From Chloromonas sp. AAM2 (Eukaryota > Chlorophyta > Chlorophyceae > Chlamydomonadales > Chlamydomonadaceae), in NCBI GenBank assembly GCA_004335635.1, contig QAXH01006586.1, positions 34,540 to 98,539 on the forward strand: DNA of 64,000 nt. The letters run 5' to 3'. Position numbers and translations under genes: made by a program. Positions 11,364-24,905 of the stretch are shown in pieces. Each line of letters starts with the position of its first letter. Position 1 is the stretch's first letter. The notes below the pieces were generated by a model, which was given only the letters and a program-made list of their open reading frames with translations, was not told the DNA's origin and did no database searches.

Positions 11364-14300
11364 TAGAGGTTCCCCTCCATCTCCACCCACAGGCCGTGCA
11401 GGTGGTAGGCCGCTGACACCAGCGCCAGGCACATGGGGCCCAGCAGCACACCCTTCAGCGGGTTGGACCACACGGCCATGCCGCCTGCACAGAGTGATAG
11501 CGTACATAACTCAGTGTAAGGCGCTACAGGCATGGCATAAACGTTGACAGGATGACAGGATGCAGACAAGCCGCAGGTACTAAACCAGGACTTCTTATTG
11601 GCCTATCAAGTTGCCCAGCACGAATGCAGAAGAGCGCAACGGGATGACAGCACAGCTCAATCATGAGACATGAATCCGCGTGCCGGACAAAGCATTCCTC
11701 AAGCCTCAGCCACGGCCAATCCATTGTACACCAAGCCCGCGGCCAAGTGCTGGTGAGGGCTCAGCCTCAGCTCTTGAAGTTTCCGTCCCAAGACGTTTAG
11801 CTGTACACCCTTTCTGTTCCAATCTATCCTCCCAACCCTTCACTTCCCGCACCTCCTCCCCTGGCCCAGTCTCACCTGCAACGCCGAAGCCCGTGAGGTA
11901 CCCTCCACCTCCCATCTCACTCATAATCACATCGTCAGCGTACCCAGAAATTATCACCTGAACCAACACGTGCATTGTCGGGTTTGATTACTTCACGTTC
12001 CACACAAGGAGCCTTATCTCAATGACCTGCGAGCATAGTGTAAGTTCCGTGCATGCACACCCTATACTTCACCTGCATGGCATAGCAACAGTGGGGTGTG
12101 CAGGGCCTGGCTCTGGCATACATATGAATATGACATGCTACAGCTCGCCCTGGTGACGAGCCAGCCCAAGACCAATGGAACTGGACCTCACTTAGTAGGT
12201 CAGAGGCATCAGGTGCTGGGGCCGAGCGGTGAAGAACTTCACAGCCATGAGTTCACCTGAACATAGGTTCATTGACCGTGCAGGCATCAACCCGTGTGGC
12301 TACTGTGCTCACATGGGGCTACCATGCTGCGCACCTGTGCCGCCAGCAGCAGTACGGCTGCCGTGTACTGCCCACATGACAGCGCCAGCTCCAGGGCCGC
12401 CGGCACCACCGGCGCCCACACAGGCAGCACAGGCAGCACTGCTAACAGGCTCGAGGTCAGCGTCAGCAGGGTGGTGAAGTGCGTGTTGGTGGCCTGTGTG
12501 GCACGGCGGGCAAGGATGACACGGTGAAGGCGTGGGGCGCTGCTTCAGACAGCCTGAAGTTGGATAAGGCCAGCCAGGGCCTAGGCCTAGGCAAGACATG
12601 TGGCCAAGCTTCCTGCCGGGTGTCCAGGCGAGTACCACCAGGCAGAAAATGATTGCAAAAGGCGGCATTTTCCGGATTGGAGGTCCAAAGAAAAGGAGGC
12701 AATACGCGTGGCAATCTACGCAACCGGGACGCACTGGCGAATGCTCAGCACGAAATGTTGCATATGCTGACAGATGATTGGTCGTGTAGCCACTTCCCCA
12801 ATCCCTTGCTGGTTGTCTGTTCCCCCCGCACCCTGAGTGTGACCCACGTGAAGCCCGCATGGAAGAAGGCGAGCTTGAGTGAGGACAGGAACACGGCGCG
12901 CATGGCGTGTGACAGCGCCTTGCCGGCCATGGCCTGCAGGCATGGCACACACCATGCAGGGTTCACGTCAAAATGCCGCAGGGCCGTGACTAAAAATCCA
13001 CAGCGTTGATTATAACAAGCTGACTTACAAAGACCCTGGCACTGAAGCCCGCCCCTACATTGACTGTCCTTGCCAAGCCCAGTTCGCATTCCGAGCTCCT
13101 CACCCTGACTGAGCTATTATCACAGTCATGTGTTGTCGATTCCTCGACACTGTTCGCTATCTGAACTCATCCTAAGAATCATTGCTACCCCACCCCATTT
13201 CACCCAGCTGACCTGATGCTGTTTGTCCAGTGGCAGCAGGAAGATGATGCGCTGCAAGGGCTCCTCGCCAGAGCTCAGCAGGTACAGCTGAAGCACATGT
13301 CGAGCACGTGGCAGGCGGCACAGACAGGTCAAGCGCACACTGGTGACCATGATATGTGCAACACTCTCAGCTAGAGCAATGCATTTCAAACAGAATTAAC
13401 ATTCAAAGCTTCCAACCTGTGCAATGCGCAGAGCTAGCATACATGCATACAAAGCTCTATCAACTGTTTGGAGCGCACAGTGCACCCGTCAGTCCTGGCC
13501 AAACGAGTGCAGCCTCACCAGCGTTGCAACGAAGAGCCCAAAATCCAGGGCAAAGGAGAACACCGCGCTGACGGCCTGCAGGCGAATGTCCTCCAATGCA
13601 ATTACGTGCCTTGGATGTGCACTACACCAGAAGCAGCAGAAGTCAACCTGCTGAACGATTTTGACTTCGTATCCTCGGTGCCCCCATGCCCCTGCCTTGC
13701 CTTGTACAGCGCTGCGCCAGTGTCAAACGCCAGGCTTGTGGTGCCGCCCGCCACCGCCGCCATGGTGCCGCTCACTGAGGCAAGCAGACTAGAGGTCAGG
13801 CCCCTCAACGTGCCCATCACCTCAGCGACACCCTGCACACAGCCAGGCAAGCAATGCGGGTGGGAAAGGGTAAGTTCCAAGCCATCAGGCATGGCATGGG
13901 AACGTCCTGCGACCAGGCATGAACAGTGAATCTTTTTGCCTGCCTGCCTAAACGACACCTACTTCAGGCAGACAAGCACATGACACGTGCCAGGCCAGGA
14001 TACGACGATATCACGTAGCCAACCCGGTCTAATAATGGTTTCCGACGTGCAGCAGATGCAGGCCGACCGTCTTGGAATAACTGCTTGGCAGGCACTGTGC
14101 GGAGTGCATGTTGCTGGTAATGGCAGGAGTTGTGGGGCTGCGTTGTGCTGGTCGCTCATGCAAACCATCAAACATGACCGGCCTTGCAGGCAGTGTGCAG
14201 AGCACACATCGGATGGCAACTCTTCTGGTGGTAATGCATCACAGCTGTTGGAAACTACCTGTCTCATCTACCAGTTGTCCCCCAGTACCATCCACATGCC

Positions 14301-17300
14301 CTGCACACCTCTGCCACGCCTAGCTGCTGTCCCAGGTTGACGGCCGCCCCCGCCAGGCTAAAAAGGTGCGACTGTGAAGACCGGTCCAGCGAGCCGTTCA
14401 CACCTCCAGCCTTCACACCGCCAGGCCCTGCTGGGCCCCCTGACGCCATCCCACCATCCACAGCCGTCGCCATCACCCGGTTGGTGCCATTGCCTGCAGC
14501 ATCCTCACCAGCACCATCTCCAGCCGTGCTCGTTGTTGTATCAGAGCCGTCGCTACTTGTAATAACGCTAGGGTTACCAGCACCAGTGTCCTGTGCTCCG
14601 TCTGTCTGCTCTGCTTCTGGTTGATCCAGCTCTATGTGCAGCCAGCCAGCCACCTTGTGCTGGGCATGCTGGAAGAGCGTGTTGGCCCATGTAGGCAGTG
14701 TAGGTGCTATCTGTGTGAGCAGTGAGGGGTGTGAGAGATGTGTGACCAGGCTGCTGGACATGACCTTGTGCCGCAGGTTGCTCACGAGCTTGTTGGCCTC
14801 AGAGGAGATCAGGTCCAACTCCTGCACACACACAGCACGAGCAAAGGCATCACAAGCGTCGAGCAGGCAGGAGCATGTGAGGAAATGCTGGCGAAAGGCA
14901 CACCAATGCTGATTCTGATAGGTGCCAACGGTCAGGTTCAAACAGCACACTGGCACCTACTGCACAACGCCTGTACCTGTTGCCTGCAGCCCAGTCCCCA
15001 CCTGCTGTATGAAGCCCATGTCTGCATGCACCAGGCTGTCTACCAGCTGCAGGCAGCGCGTGATGAGGCGCGACAGCGGGTCGTGCGCGTCCACCACGTT
15101 CAGCGCGTGGCACGCACGCAGCTTGCGCTCCGCAAGGGTGGCGGCGTCCCGTGCGCCGGACACCTGCAGGAGTGCACACGGCAAGCGCGGCCCAGCTTGA
15201 ATTGCATACCTGAAGATTGGTTGAAAAAGAGTTTATGGATGTCGGGCTGCAGAAGTAGGCGAGGCACCCTTTCACCCGTAGTGCCTGCTCTATACTTCAA
15301 AAAGACTGTTGTCACCAGTAGCATGAGGCGCCTGCTCCAGGCCAGCTTACGGCCAGGCTATGCAGAGGTGGGTGGCTGAACACGTTTTCAGTGCGACACA
15401 TGCCGACCAATTGATGTAGGATACCAAACGTGTGCAGCACGAGGACCGCTGTGCCAGCCCGCGTCTGCTCCCCTCTGCCATGGCATTGGTGGCTTACCTC
15501 TTGCATGGCAAGCACGTGCTCCTCCTCCGCTGCCCGTACCACATCCTGACTCTCCAGCAGCAACTGGTGCAGGCCGATCAAATCACACCCCTGCAACGAC
15601 GCACCACCACACGCCCCAGACCCGCTTGTACGCCTGTCGCTCTGTGCCCCACTTCGCGGCTCGGCATCGCCTGCACTTCTCATGCTAGCTGCGTCCTTCT
15701 CTTCTTGTTGGGCCTGTGCCAGCTGCATGTGGAGAGCCTCCAAGCGCAAGCGTGCTGCTCCATGCACACCAGTTGAGGAGTTACGCCCTGTGGTAGCCTC
15801 AAAGGCTACTTGAGCGGCAGCTGCTGCAACATCAGCTGCTAGCCTCGCTGATTTGGCAGCGGCGGCAGCTGCAGCAGCCACAGCAGCAGCAGTGCTGGCT
15901 GCAACAGCGTCCGGGCCATGCTGAGCGTTTGACATTGTTATATCCGCCCTGGGCCCCTTGATGGAATGCAGTTGCTCCTGTGGTTCATCTTCCTGAAGAG
16001 CTGCATCCCCACTGTGTGCCTGACCTGGCTTTGACCCCTGCGTCTGATTGGTGTCACCGCCGCCAGCAGCAGGGCCAGCTTCAAGCATGTCCCCGGTGTC
16101 TGGCTCGCCAGCAAGTCCCGCTTCAGGTTTAGCAACAGCGGCCTTGCCCGCCGGACCATCCAATTCTGTAGCCATCGTTGGAGCTCCTTGCCCTTCGCCC
16201 ACTCCTATGCCTTCCTTGGTATTCTCATCGGTTGTGTTGGAGTACTTGAGTATCTCGGGTCCCCGCTGTGCTTCCAGCCACGCTCCCTCCCAGGCCGTCA
16301 GCACCGCACCCAGCCGGTCCCGGCCCCCTGTCAGCGCTGTATCAGCGCCCGTAAGCCGCGCCTGCGCTGCACTGAGCCGCACCTCGGCCACGGCGACACC
16401 CCGGCTGTACTCGCTGTATTGATCCTACAGGCAGCATCGGTGGGCAGACAAGAACACATGAACGACGAACAAGAGGCAGTGAGCAACCGAGTAACTCGAG
16501 CGTTCCTTTATCTGTGCACGGCCAGGACTCGCAATCGCAGGCAGGAAACTACTCAACACAGCGTACCGTTATCTACCATCTGGTAGCTACAACCAAAGAG
16601 GGACTAATGCCGGAGTGCGGAATAGGCTGCCAACAAGGAAAGCAACGCACGTTGGTTGCATAATCAGGCATGCACAGCTATGTATATGTTGTACATTTGG
16701 GGGTGCACAGCCTACGACAACCAGGCTACACATGGCCACTTCTGTGCCCGACCGCCATGCGCACCTTGGAGCAGTTTAGCGACAGGGGCAGACTGAAGTA
16801 GAACCTTGACAGGTCGTCCACAAAGGGTGTGAGGTTGTACTTGGCCACCAGTGAGCGCCCGGTGACGTCCACGTACGACATGACGTGTGGCAGCGCCCCA
16901 TGCACCATGTGCAGCGCCCGCAGCTGCAGATCCTCCATGTTGGCGGCCAGCAGGCGGCGCTGGTCCTCAACAACCCCCAACAGACCCTGGAAGCGCGCAA
17001 CCGTACGGAAACCGTGTTATGACCGTACAAAGATGTCGCGACCGTTCCAAACATCCATTACGGTGTACATGGTGCAAGGTGATGCGGTGGAGCTTTGGCA
17101 TACAAATAGCCTGTAGCGGATACTGCAGGGTTCGGTATTGCAACCCGAGGTGGTGAAGTAAGGAGCCAAGTCTGATGGCAAAAGTCGGTAGAAGATGTGG
17201 CGGGGTACCACAATGCACTGAGCAATGCGGTTTTGTACTGGACAGCAGCACAGGGCTCAGCCGCAGTGTGCATTGTACGTATTGATGACATGATGCATGC

Positions 17301-20300
17301 ACGTGCTGGGCAGGGAAGCTGCACACACTGGCTATCATACCGGGAATTCTCGTGCAAGCTACCCAGACAAGCCCTTCTAGCAGACTTGCGAACACATGGC
17401 TCCGAACGCACTGGCAAGTGGTTCTGCTTGAGCTGTGCCGCTGCCGCCGCCGCCTCTGTCGCCCTCCCTCGCACCAGCACCTCCATGTGGCGCACAGCGT
17501 CGTGACCCTCGGACCCTATCTGCGGCAGGAAACACAGCGCAATGACCTCTGATCAACATGGGCAATGTTGACTTCTGGACCATGCATTTGCTTTTGATCA
17601 ATGCATCGCTCTTGACTGGCCTACAAATGGAAGCAACAGTACAATGGGAAGGACAGTACAACGCCCTCTGTTCAATCTCTCTCAATTGGCAGCGTTCCAT
17701 TCTGGACCATGCATGCATGACTGGCCCACCGATAACATGTCTTGGTTGGCGAGTCCTTCCTTTAAGAAAGAAAAGGGTTCACATGGGATCGTTCGCATGG
17801 GGTCGTTCACATGGGGTCGTTCACATGGGGTCGTTCACATGGGGTCGTTCACATGGCGCCGTTCACATGGGGTCGTTCACATGGGATCGTTCACCTAGGA
17901 TTGTTGAAGAGATAACATGGTACCTGAAAACCACAATAACGAGTTGCTATGGAGCCCCGTAGGAGCAAGCGCAATGCCAAGGCCGCTGCAGATAGAGAGC
18001 CTGAAAACACCGGGTTTCGAGCTCATGTTTTGGGCTGGCTGCCTGTCGTGCTGATAAGGCACGTTTGGATCATGTGAAGGATGCAGGGATTGGTAAGAAC
18101 CAATCCACGGCACACAGTCCTCACATGGACATGCACTGGTACATACATATTTTACGTGTAAATATCATGTCGCTGCCCGATATGCTCTTGCTGTGCTGGT
18201 CCTACGACTCGTCCTGGCCACAAGTCCCTTTTCCCCACCTGCACGACGAGAATGACTGCCATGGCCAGCATGCCCAGCAGTGTGCCCACCACCAGGCCGG
18301 TGCTCACTACGGCGTTCAGGTTTCGCACCAGACAGTTGCGCGTCCACCTGAAGCACAGGCAAGGTCAATTTAAGGGACCTGATGGGCCTGAATACACCTG
18401 TGTGGACTGGATCACTAGTAGTGGCTTGAATTCACTTGTTACCATTCACTCAAGTCTCGTGCAAACCGACATGGATGGAAAGAGACAAAGCATGGCAACA
18501 TGATGCATGTGTGCCACATGCCGGTGATTTCTACCTGCACCAGGACTTGTGCCGTGACGGAATGGACTGACAACGGGTATGTGACGATGTGTCATCAATT
18601 CCATGTTGACATGACGGGCAGTTGACTTGTCCCTTCAGTACATCCGAGATTCTGTCAACTGGAGCGGCCCATGCCCACCGACCTGTCAACGTGTGCACAA
18701 ATTCCAAATGCCATCCGCGCAATCCGGACAGCCAGTGTGATGAGGGCGTGCAGCGTGGCCTTGGCGAGGTGTACTATGGCATGGCGGGCCTTGCGCCAGG
18801 CGGAGTGCTGCCGATGGGGGCGGCGGTGGCGGGAGCTGCTGCGGCCCATGTGCCAATGCGAGTGGCGAGACACATGGCGGTGCGAGTGAGGCACCATCAA
18901 AACGGCATTGGGGCCGTTGGTGGCCATGCGCGACGGCTTGTGGCTCCGGCCGCTGGTGGTGTGGGCCACACCCGCTGGCTGCTCCGCAGGTGCCCCGGGG
19001 GGCGGGCGGCTGTCATGGATTTCTATGCCGTTTTGATTGCTTTTACCCACTTTGCCAGGCTCAGTTGCCATGCTACCATCATGCCTGCCCGCTGCTGTGA
19101 TACCACCATCTGGCTCTGGTGCCAACGCACCGCCATTGCTGCGATTGATACCGCTCTCACGGGTGCTGCTGTGTTGATGTCCGCTGTCCAGTGCGCTTTG
19201 TGCTTCATCCATTTGAACATCAGACTCCCGGAGGCTCCTGCTCCGCCCACGCTCACGCCCCCGCTCGCCTCGCTCCCCTCGCTCCCCTCGCTCCCCTCGC
19301 TCCCCAATACCATTGGCAGACTGTGAGCGACCTCTACTGCCACTCTCACTTTCACTTTCACCGCCACTGCCACCACCACTATTGCTGCCACTGCTGTTGT
19401 CACTTCCACTGTCACTACCACTGCCACTGTAACTACTGCCATCGCCGCTGCCGCTGTCGTCGCTACTGCTGCCGCTGCCACTGCCACTGCCGTTGGATGC
19501 CCGATCGTCTTGTTCCCTTTGTTCCAGCGGTTCGCCCGGGGGCAGAGCAGATGACCTGAACGGTATTTGCAGACCTACAGCTGCGAAGGGGTCCTGCAGG
19601 TGCTCATAGGCATTGCGCAGCGGATGCAGCAGCAGCGATGGAACCGTGTCAAGCGACATGCTGCTGTTCCACAGCTCGTTGGTCACGCCACCCACCGCAC
19701 CCGCAGGGCTGAGCACCAGCGCCCCGCCTGCACTACCATCACCACCAGGCCCCACCGGGTAGTAGCCATCCATGGCCACTGATTCGCCGGGTGTGGTCAG
19801 CCCACCCTCCGACGGCTCTATCGTCACGTCTCTATGGCTGCCGTCAGCCGCGCTCCCTTCCTCCCGCTCCAGTGATACCCGGTCCTGCCTCTGGCTGCCA
19901 TCGACAGCACTCGCTACCTTATCCTGTGTGGGATTTTGACCGCTTGGGTTTGCAGCAGCTCTAGCGTGGGTGGAATCGGCGCGTGTGCTGTCGTGCCGCA
20001 CGGCATCGTGCGTGTTGTTGCTGGCTAAGCCGGACGAAACCGACATCCCTGTCCTGACACCCGGGGCAGCAGTGCTTGCGGAGAGCAAGTGCGGCCGGGT
20101 GGCATGAGTGACAGACGGTGCCAGGGAGGCCAGTATGGACCCTGTGATGGAGGGGGTGGCAGAGATGGCTGGAGTGCCGGTGGGCGAGTCGGTGGTTAGG
20201 TTTGCGTCCATCCAGCGGGCGAAGCGCTGCTGCAGCCTGTGAGTGAGTGAGTGAGTGAGTGAGTGAGTGAGTGAGTGAGTGAGTGAGTGAGTGAGTGAGT

Positions 20301-23300
20301 GAGTGAGTGAGNNNNNNNNNNNNNNNNNNNNNNNNNNNNNNNNNNNNNNNNNNNNNNNNNNNNNNNNNNNNNNNNNNNNNNNNNNNNNNNNNNNNNNNGT
20401 GAGTGAGTGAGTGAGTGAGTGAGTGAGTGAGTGAGTGAGTGAGTGAGTGAGTGAGTGAGTGAGTGAGTGAGTGCCTTTACACGCCCTGTTGTATCGTCTG
20501 ACAAGTCGAACAGAAGGTGGCTCAAGCTCCACATACAACATCATGATACTCGCATTGCAAAGGACTGCTGGTGCTAAGTGCAAACTCCCGCCACCACCTG
20601 GATTCTAAACCAGGTCACCTTGCGGTTTCAGAACCACACCTGTGAGTGAGCGCCTCCAGGCGGGACTCCGCAAGCATGAGGGCGGTGAGCGCGGCCACGG
20701 CACACACACTCCACAGCACCAGCGTCACACGATCAAGGCTCTGGTTAAGGGCACAGGGAACGGAAGGGTCTTACAGTGCCGGAGTGTGGCAAGGTGTTGC
20801 TTTAGTGTGCCTGCCCGCCAGTGTGCTGCGCCCCTTGACGTCATGCAGGTCACCAGTACAGGCTGTGGCCTGCTCCTCCATACATCGTCCTTTTGTGAAG
20901 AATTCATACAGGCAGTTCTTCCATGCATTGTCCTCTCTCATACGCTTGCTACCTAAACCGCTGAATACACACTTGCTGTGGAATTGCATGTTGGCAAGTG
21001 AGCATTGCAAAGACTGTCGTTAGAGGTCCAAGTTTTGTCACCAATCTTTGGCCGCAGGCAGGAGAAAGCCTAGATCTGTCTCTGACTGGCCCTGCCCACA
21101 AGAAATCCAAGCCCTTCCGTGCCTTGCTGCTTACCATTGCAAAGAAGACGACCTGCTGTACCACTGCCACTCGGAACAGCCAGAGGAACAGGTGCGCCGA
21201 GGGGGCCTCCTCTTCACCCTCCTGACCCTCCTGCTGCTGCTGCTGTTGCTGCTGTGATGGGGCGTCTGGAGCGCCTGCAGCTGTGCCTGGCACCTCGGCT
21301 GACAAAGGACTGACGGGAGCACCACCCGAGCTTGAGGTTAAGCGCCTATCCCGCCTGCTGTGATCCTCGCCCTGTGCACCTGCTCCCAGTCCGGTCTCAC
21401 TCACACGCTGTGCGATCGATTCAAGTAGTTGGTTTGTGCCACCCCCCGCTGCTGCCTCCTGTGCTCTCGCTAGACCGGCTTGGTGCTGCCCGGGACGCGA
21501 TTGCAGCAGGCCTGACATTGGGCTGCCACCGTTTATGAGCCCAGCAGCCATAGCGGTGGGGGGTGGCCCACCTGCAGCCGCTTCATGTGATGAGTTGTGC
21601 TGTTGTTGGTTGAAGTGGGGCGGGCTGAGAGAGGGGCCTGGTGCACGAGGCAACTGATGGTGACCCAACGGTGAGCGGGATCGATCCGCTGCGCCATGGC
21701 GCATGGGAGAGCGAGACTGAGAAGCATGCTTGCCACCTACAAAAGACTCGCGTGCATGCGCACAAGCCTGTCACATGCGTACACACCATGCACAACCGTG
21801 CGCAATGATCTCAGATTACACACAAGCAGAGCACCTCTCCTTGCGCTACTCGTGTCTCTGGCGTGTGCGATTTCACGCTTGGTGCTAAAAGACCCTGCAT
21901 AGGCAAGGAACCCTATCATGCCCAGGTCTTGGTAGGCTGCAGCACAAGTGAACTATCTGTGTTGCTACATGCACCTTGCCCGTGCATGCGGTCAAGCCCT
22001 GGTTGCCTTGCCTGCGTGCCGCCTGGAATGCGAGCGGCTGTTGGATTGTTGATGTCGGCCTGTGTTGCGGCCCCGGCCCTTAGTCGCTGCGCAGGCTCCC
22101 TTGACCACTACAGAGCACACATGCCACACGTTCAACCTGCAAGTGCACACCATCTCAACCAACGTCAAACACCTGCTTGGGCCTCCACCGTCAATGTGCA
22201 TATGACGCCTCCATACCACAGTGTCCCCGTCCAGGTCCCATATGGCGCTCCTATGATGCTCCTGCGCCAGTACAATATGCCTGATACTAGTGTGCCTTCT
22301 GGATCTCCATCAGACAGCTCTCCCGCCATGTAAGGCCAGTGCCTGTGGGCCGCGGCAGCCATTCCTTGCCTGTGGGCGGCTGCACTCACTTTTCAACAGC
22401 CCATCTACTCACAGGTTGGTGGCTGTGGTGCGCTTGAGCCAGCCCCCGGTCTCCTCGGCCGTCATTAGCTGGCTGTGCAGCACATCGCCCAGCCCCAGCT
22501 GCCGCCGCAGGCTGCCAGATCGGGTATGGCCGCTGCCTGGCCATGTGCCCTGCGGTGACAGTCCTGCGAGACAAGGAGGCGGGCGACCGTCACTGGAATG
22601 ACATGAGCTGTGCAGCAGCTGGCAGTGCCGAGCATGGATTGAGTACGCTGAACACAAGGCGTAATTGCATGTAACCCAAGCGCACAAGTGCGGAGACAAG
22701 TGCGGAGACAAGGCACGTCCAACACGTGACACCATTTCTCTCCCTGACGCCCTTGTTTGCCTCAACCAGGCCCTTGTGGGTCTTACGAGGTTTGCAGACA
22801 GAATAGCACCTCAAGGGGCGGCCACCATCATTACTATCATGGTGTGTCGTAATCCCCGTCACTTGTAACTTGGACCGGTAGGAGTCGCTCCCCTCTTGCA
22901 AAGCGTACCTGACCTTGTAACATACCCTGATGCTTTGACTGCAACATACAAAGCTGCCAGCATGTCTGACCTTGTGAGCATACCTGCCGATTTCGCGCAA
23001 GCTTGCCTCCCAGCACGAACCCCGCCCCAGACCTTGCCTTGTGCGCTGCCCGTTGAAACATGCCTGATCCTTTGAAGGCAACATACAACTGGCAGCTTGC
23101 TTCAAACTTTGCCCAGTTTGTTCTTACTAGCCTTGCGTCCTGGGCCGCCCCTCCTTCCCCACCCCGCACACCTTCCCGCATGCGCTGCCCGTTCGCCCCG
23201 TCCAGCGACCTGCGAATGCTGACCAGGCGCGTCCATGTGGCCCTCACTGACGCCTGCAGCTGCCGCTCCTCCTGCACCGCGGAGTGCAGTGCGCTGCCCA

Positions 23301-24451
23301 GCTCATGCACCGTGTCCTTGAGCACGAGCAGCGGGAAGAACAGCGCACGCAGCGCCAGGCCAGGGAGCGACCTGCACAAGCGGGGTGTGGCTTACTGAGT
23401 GACATCTGATAAAACACTGCTGGGTAGACAAGTAGTGCTGGATTAGAAAAAGGACGCTGGTGGGTTGGTCAGCAGCCTTCCCACCATGTGACGGCATTCA
23501 AGAAGAGAAAAAAGTTTGCCAGTTCTGGGACAATTCCTGGGAGTACCACTGGAACCGGTGTTGTAATTGCGCGTTGTGGGGAGCAAGTGTCAGCCAGGGG
23601 GTGCAATTTGCTGTGCGTAGTTCTCACAGGGACTGTAGCCACACTGTTAAGTTGGTCAAGAGAGTGAACCTGGAACACTTGGTGGCGACTTACATTACCG
23701 ACTTCTGAGGGGTCACACAGACGGGTCACACAGCCACTTGTCTTTTGACACTGTAGTTCCTATCTCCTGGTTTGCTGTCCCAGACGTCGCAATGCACCGT
23801 GGACAGGCTCAAAACAGGCACTTTGAAGGAGATAGACAAGAAGCGGCAGACTAAGAGCTAAAAGGAAACGGGAGGGGGGCGTTAGCTGTAGACTCCAACC
23901 TGCCGAGGTTAAGGGCCTGGTTAATTCTAAGGTTAGTCCTAACAAGCATACTTGTAGAGCAATTCTTGGGTTTCGTCTGAGGCTTTTGAGTTTAGGTATG
24001 GTTCAGGTAGCCGCACCAACAGCTCGCAGGCCCAACGGCGGGTAGGCATCAAGCCAAAGAACATAACCGAATGTGGGCCTGCTGGGTGGTTGGACCCCGT
24101 GGTGAAACAGAAGTACCCCCTGGTTCACTGGCAAAGTTTTAGCAAGTTGTGTCCAGGAAAAAACAGTATTGCATCGGCTACTTTTTCCCCGAATGTGTTG
24201 CCAGTGTCACATCTGTATGGTGCCTTGATGTTGGCAGGAGAGCAGGCTTGCAGCACCTGATCAAGCCATGCCTCTGTCCTGACATGCATCATAGGTTCTG
24301 ATGGCAACCGTGGCCCGAGCACGGAATGGGTCCTATCTGTGCAGGTCATCATCAGCACGTACATGACACTTCAGGTCCTGCTCCTCACCGTGTGGTCAGC
24401 TGAGTTTGGAGGCTGGCCACCAACCAGTTCTTGGTGTCCTTCAGCGCCACA
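11363..24451 (-). CDS. TMEM245 / AI-2E transporter-family multispanning membrane protein (N-terminus uncertain)
   Basis: Phase-consistent exons (minus) are 22413-22563, 22288-22369, 21135-21716, 20640-20740, 18683-20236, 18239-18347, 17412-17519, 16765-16986, 15498-16424, 15002-15163, 14309-14821, 13701-13832, 13519-13575, 13213-13287, 12832-12933, 12335-12493, 11876-11957 and 11363-11484. Upstream lie about 23129-23371 (3' end unclear) and probably 24389-24451. The C-terminal half matches the plant C9orf5/TMEM245 proteins (AI-2E_transport domain): LYLLSSGEEPLQRIIFLLPL, AFFHAGFTWVTLR, a helix with LPVWAPVVPAALELAL, then GGGGYLTGFGVAGG and NPLKGVLLGPMCLALV at the last helices. Earlier hydrophobic segments include NLNAVVSTGLVVGTLLGMLA and LPGLALRALFFPLLVL. 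Exon 18683-20236 (518 codons) is a Ser/Gly/Asp-rich insertion with an RGE run from a 10-bp repeat. Exon 21135-21716 carries poly-Q. Total is about 1,800 residues, far above plant homologs. The transported substrate is unknown. One intron uses a GC donor at 13700. Confidence 0.8.
17774..17898. repeat. 14-bp tandem repeat in TMEM245 intron
   Basis: About eight copies of a 14-bp unit (CGTTCACATGGGGT and variants with GGGAT or GGCGC) lie in the intron between TMEM245 exons 18239-18347 and 17412-17519. Nothing else is recognisable in this 720-bp intron. Confidence 0.85.
20239..20473. repeat. TCAC tetranucleotide array forming the end of an intron, with N gap
   Basis: A GTGA/TCAC array interrupted by 87 N (20312-20398). 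On the coding (minus) strand it runs straight into the acceptor CTCACTCACAG of TMEM245 exon 18683-20236. The upstream exon ends at 20640 with the same string CTCACTCACAG before its donor. The gap marks unresolved assembly, so the true length is unknown. Confidence 0.92.
23503..23562 (+). repeat. Dispersed element copy 1 (GTTTGCCAGTTCTGGGACAA core)
   Basis: An A-rich lead is followed by GTTTGCCAGTTCTGGGACAA and ACTGGAACCGGTG. It lies in the long intron of the TMEM245-like gene between 23371 and 24389. The rest of that intron holds no other feature I can name. Confidence 0.7.
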
Positions 24452-24689
24452 CTGATGAGCCAAGCCCAAAGCAGGGGATCCTGTCCCGACATGCAGACAG
24501 TGCGCACAACACCCACAGAACGCTAGCCAGATGGCCATAACATGCTAATATCTTAAACCTGGCAATGCACGACACTTGAATGCCTGTTTGAGTATTGACT
24601 TGAGAGGTGCTTACAACAGGCAGCCCACACACACACAACTGGCGCATAATTGAAAAGAATTTCGTTAAATACTAGATGCACCTGGTCTG

Positions 24690-24905
24690 GCCGCATGTCC
24701 TTCATCGTTGTTGAGCTGCCGCATGCGCACGGTTTTCTCAATGATGAGCGGAATTGCATTGGCTTGTGAATGGGTACAGTTATCCGTAAGTGACTGTATG
24801 CTGGTATCGTGCAGCAAAGGGATACAAGGGCGTGTAGACGTCATCGTTCAGCGCGTACACAGCCTGGTGGGGCGCCCTGATGTGGGCAGTGCTAGGATGA
24901 TGGTG
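24690..24905 (-). other. Coding-like segments upstream of the TMEM245 gene
   Basis: On the minus strand two stretches read like exons: one with AVYALNDDVYTPLYPFAARY (about 24795-24870) and one with AIPLIIEKTVRMRQLNNDEG (about 24700-24760), followed by a CAG/GTGCAT donor. They may be N-terminal exons of the TMEM245-like gene, but I could not join them in phase to the exon at 24389-24451. I have no family match. From 24905 to 25532 I see no supported gene on the plus strand; a minus-strand ORF at 25310-25630 competes with the next gene and is unconfirmed. Confidence 0.35.

Noticed and set aside
20196..20583. Ser-Leu-Thr-His repeat protein segment
   Set aside because: It is the translation of the TCAC array and N gap, which forms an intron end.
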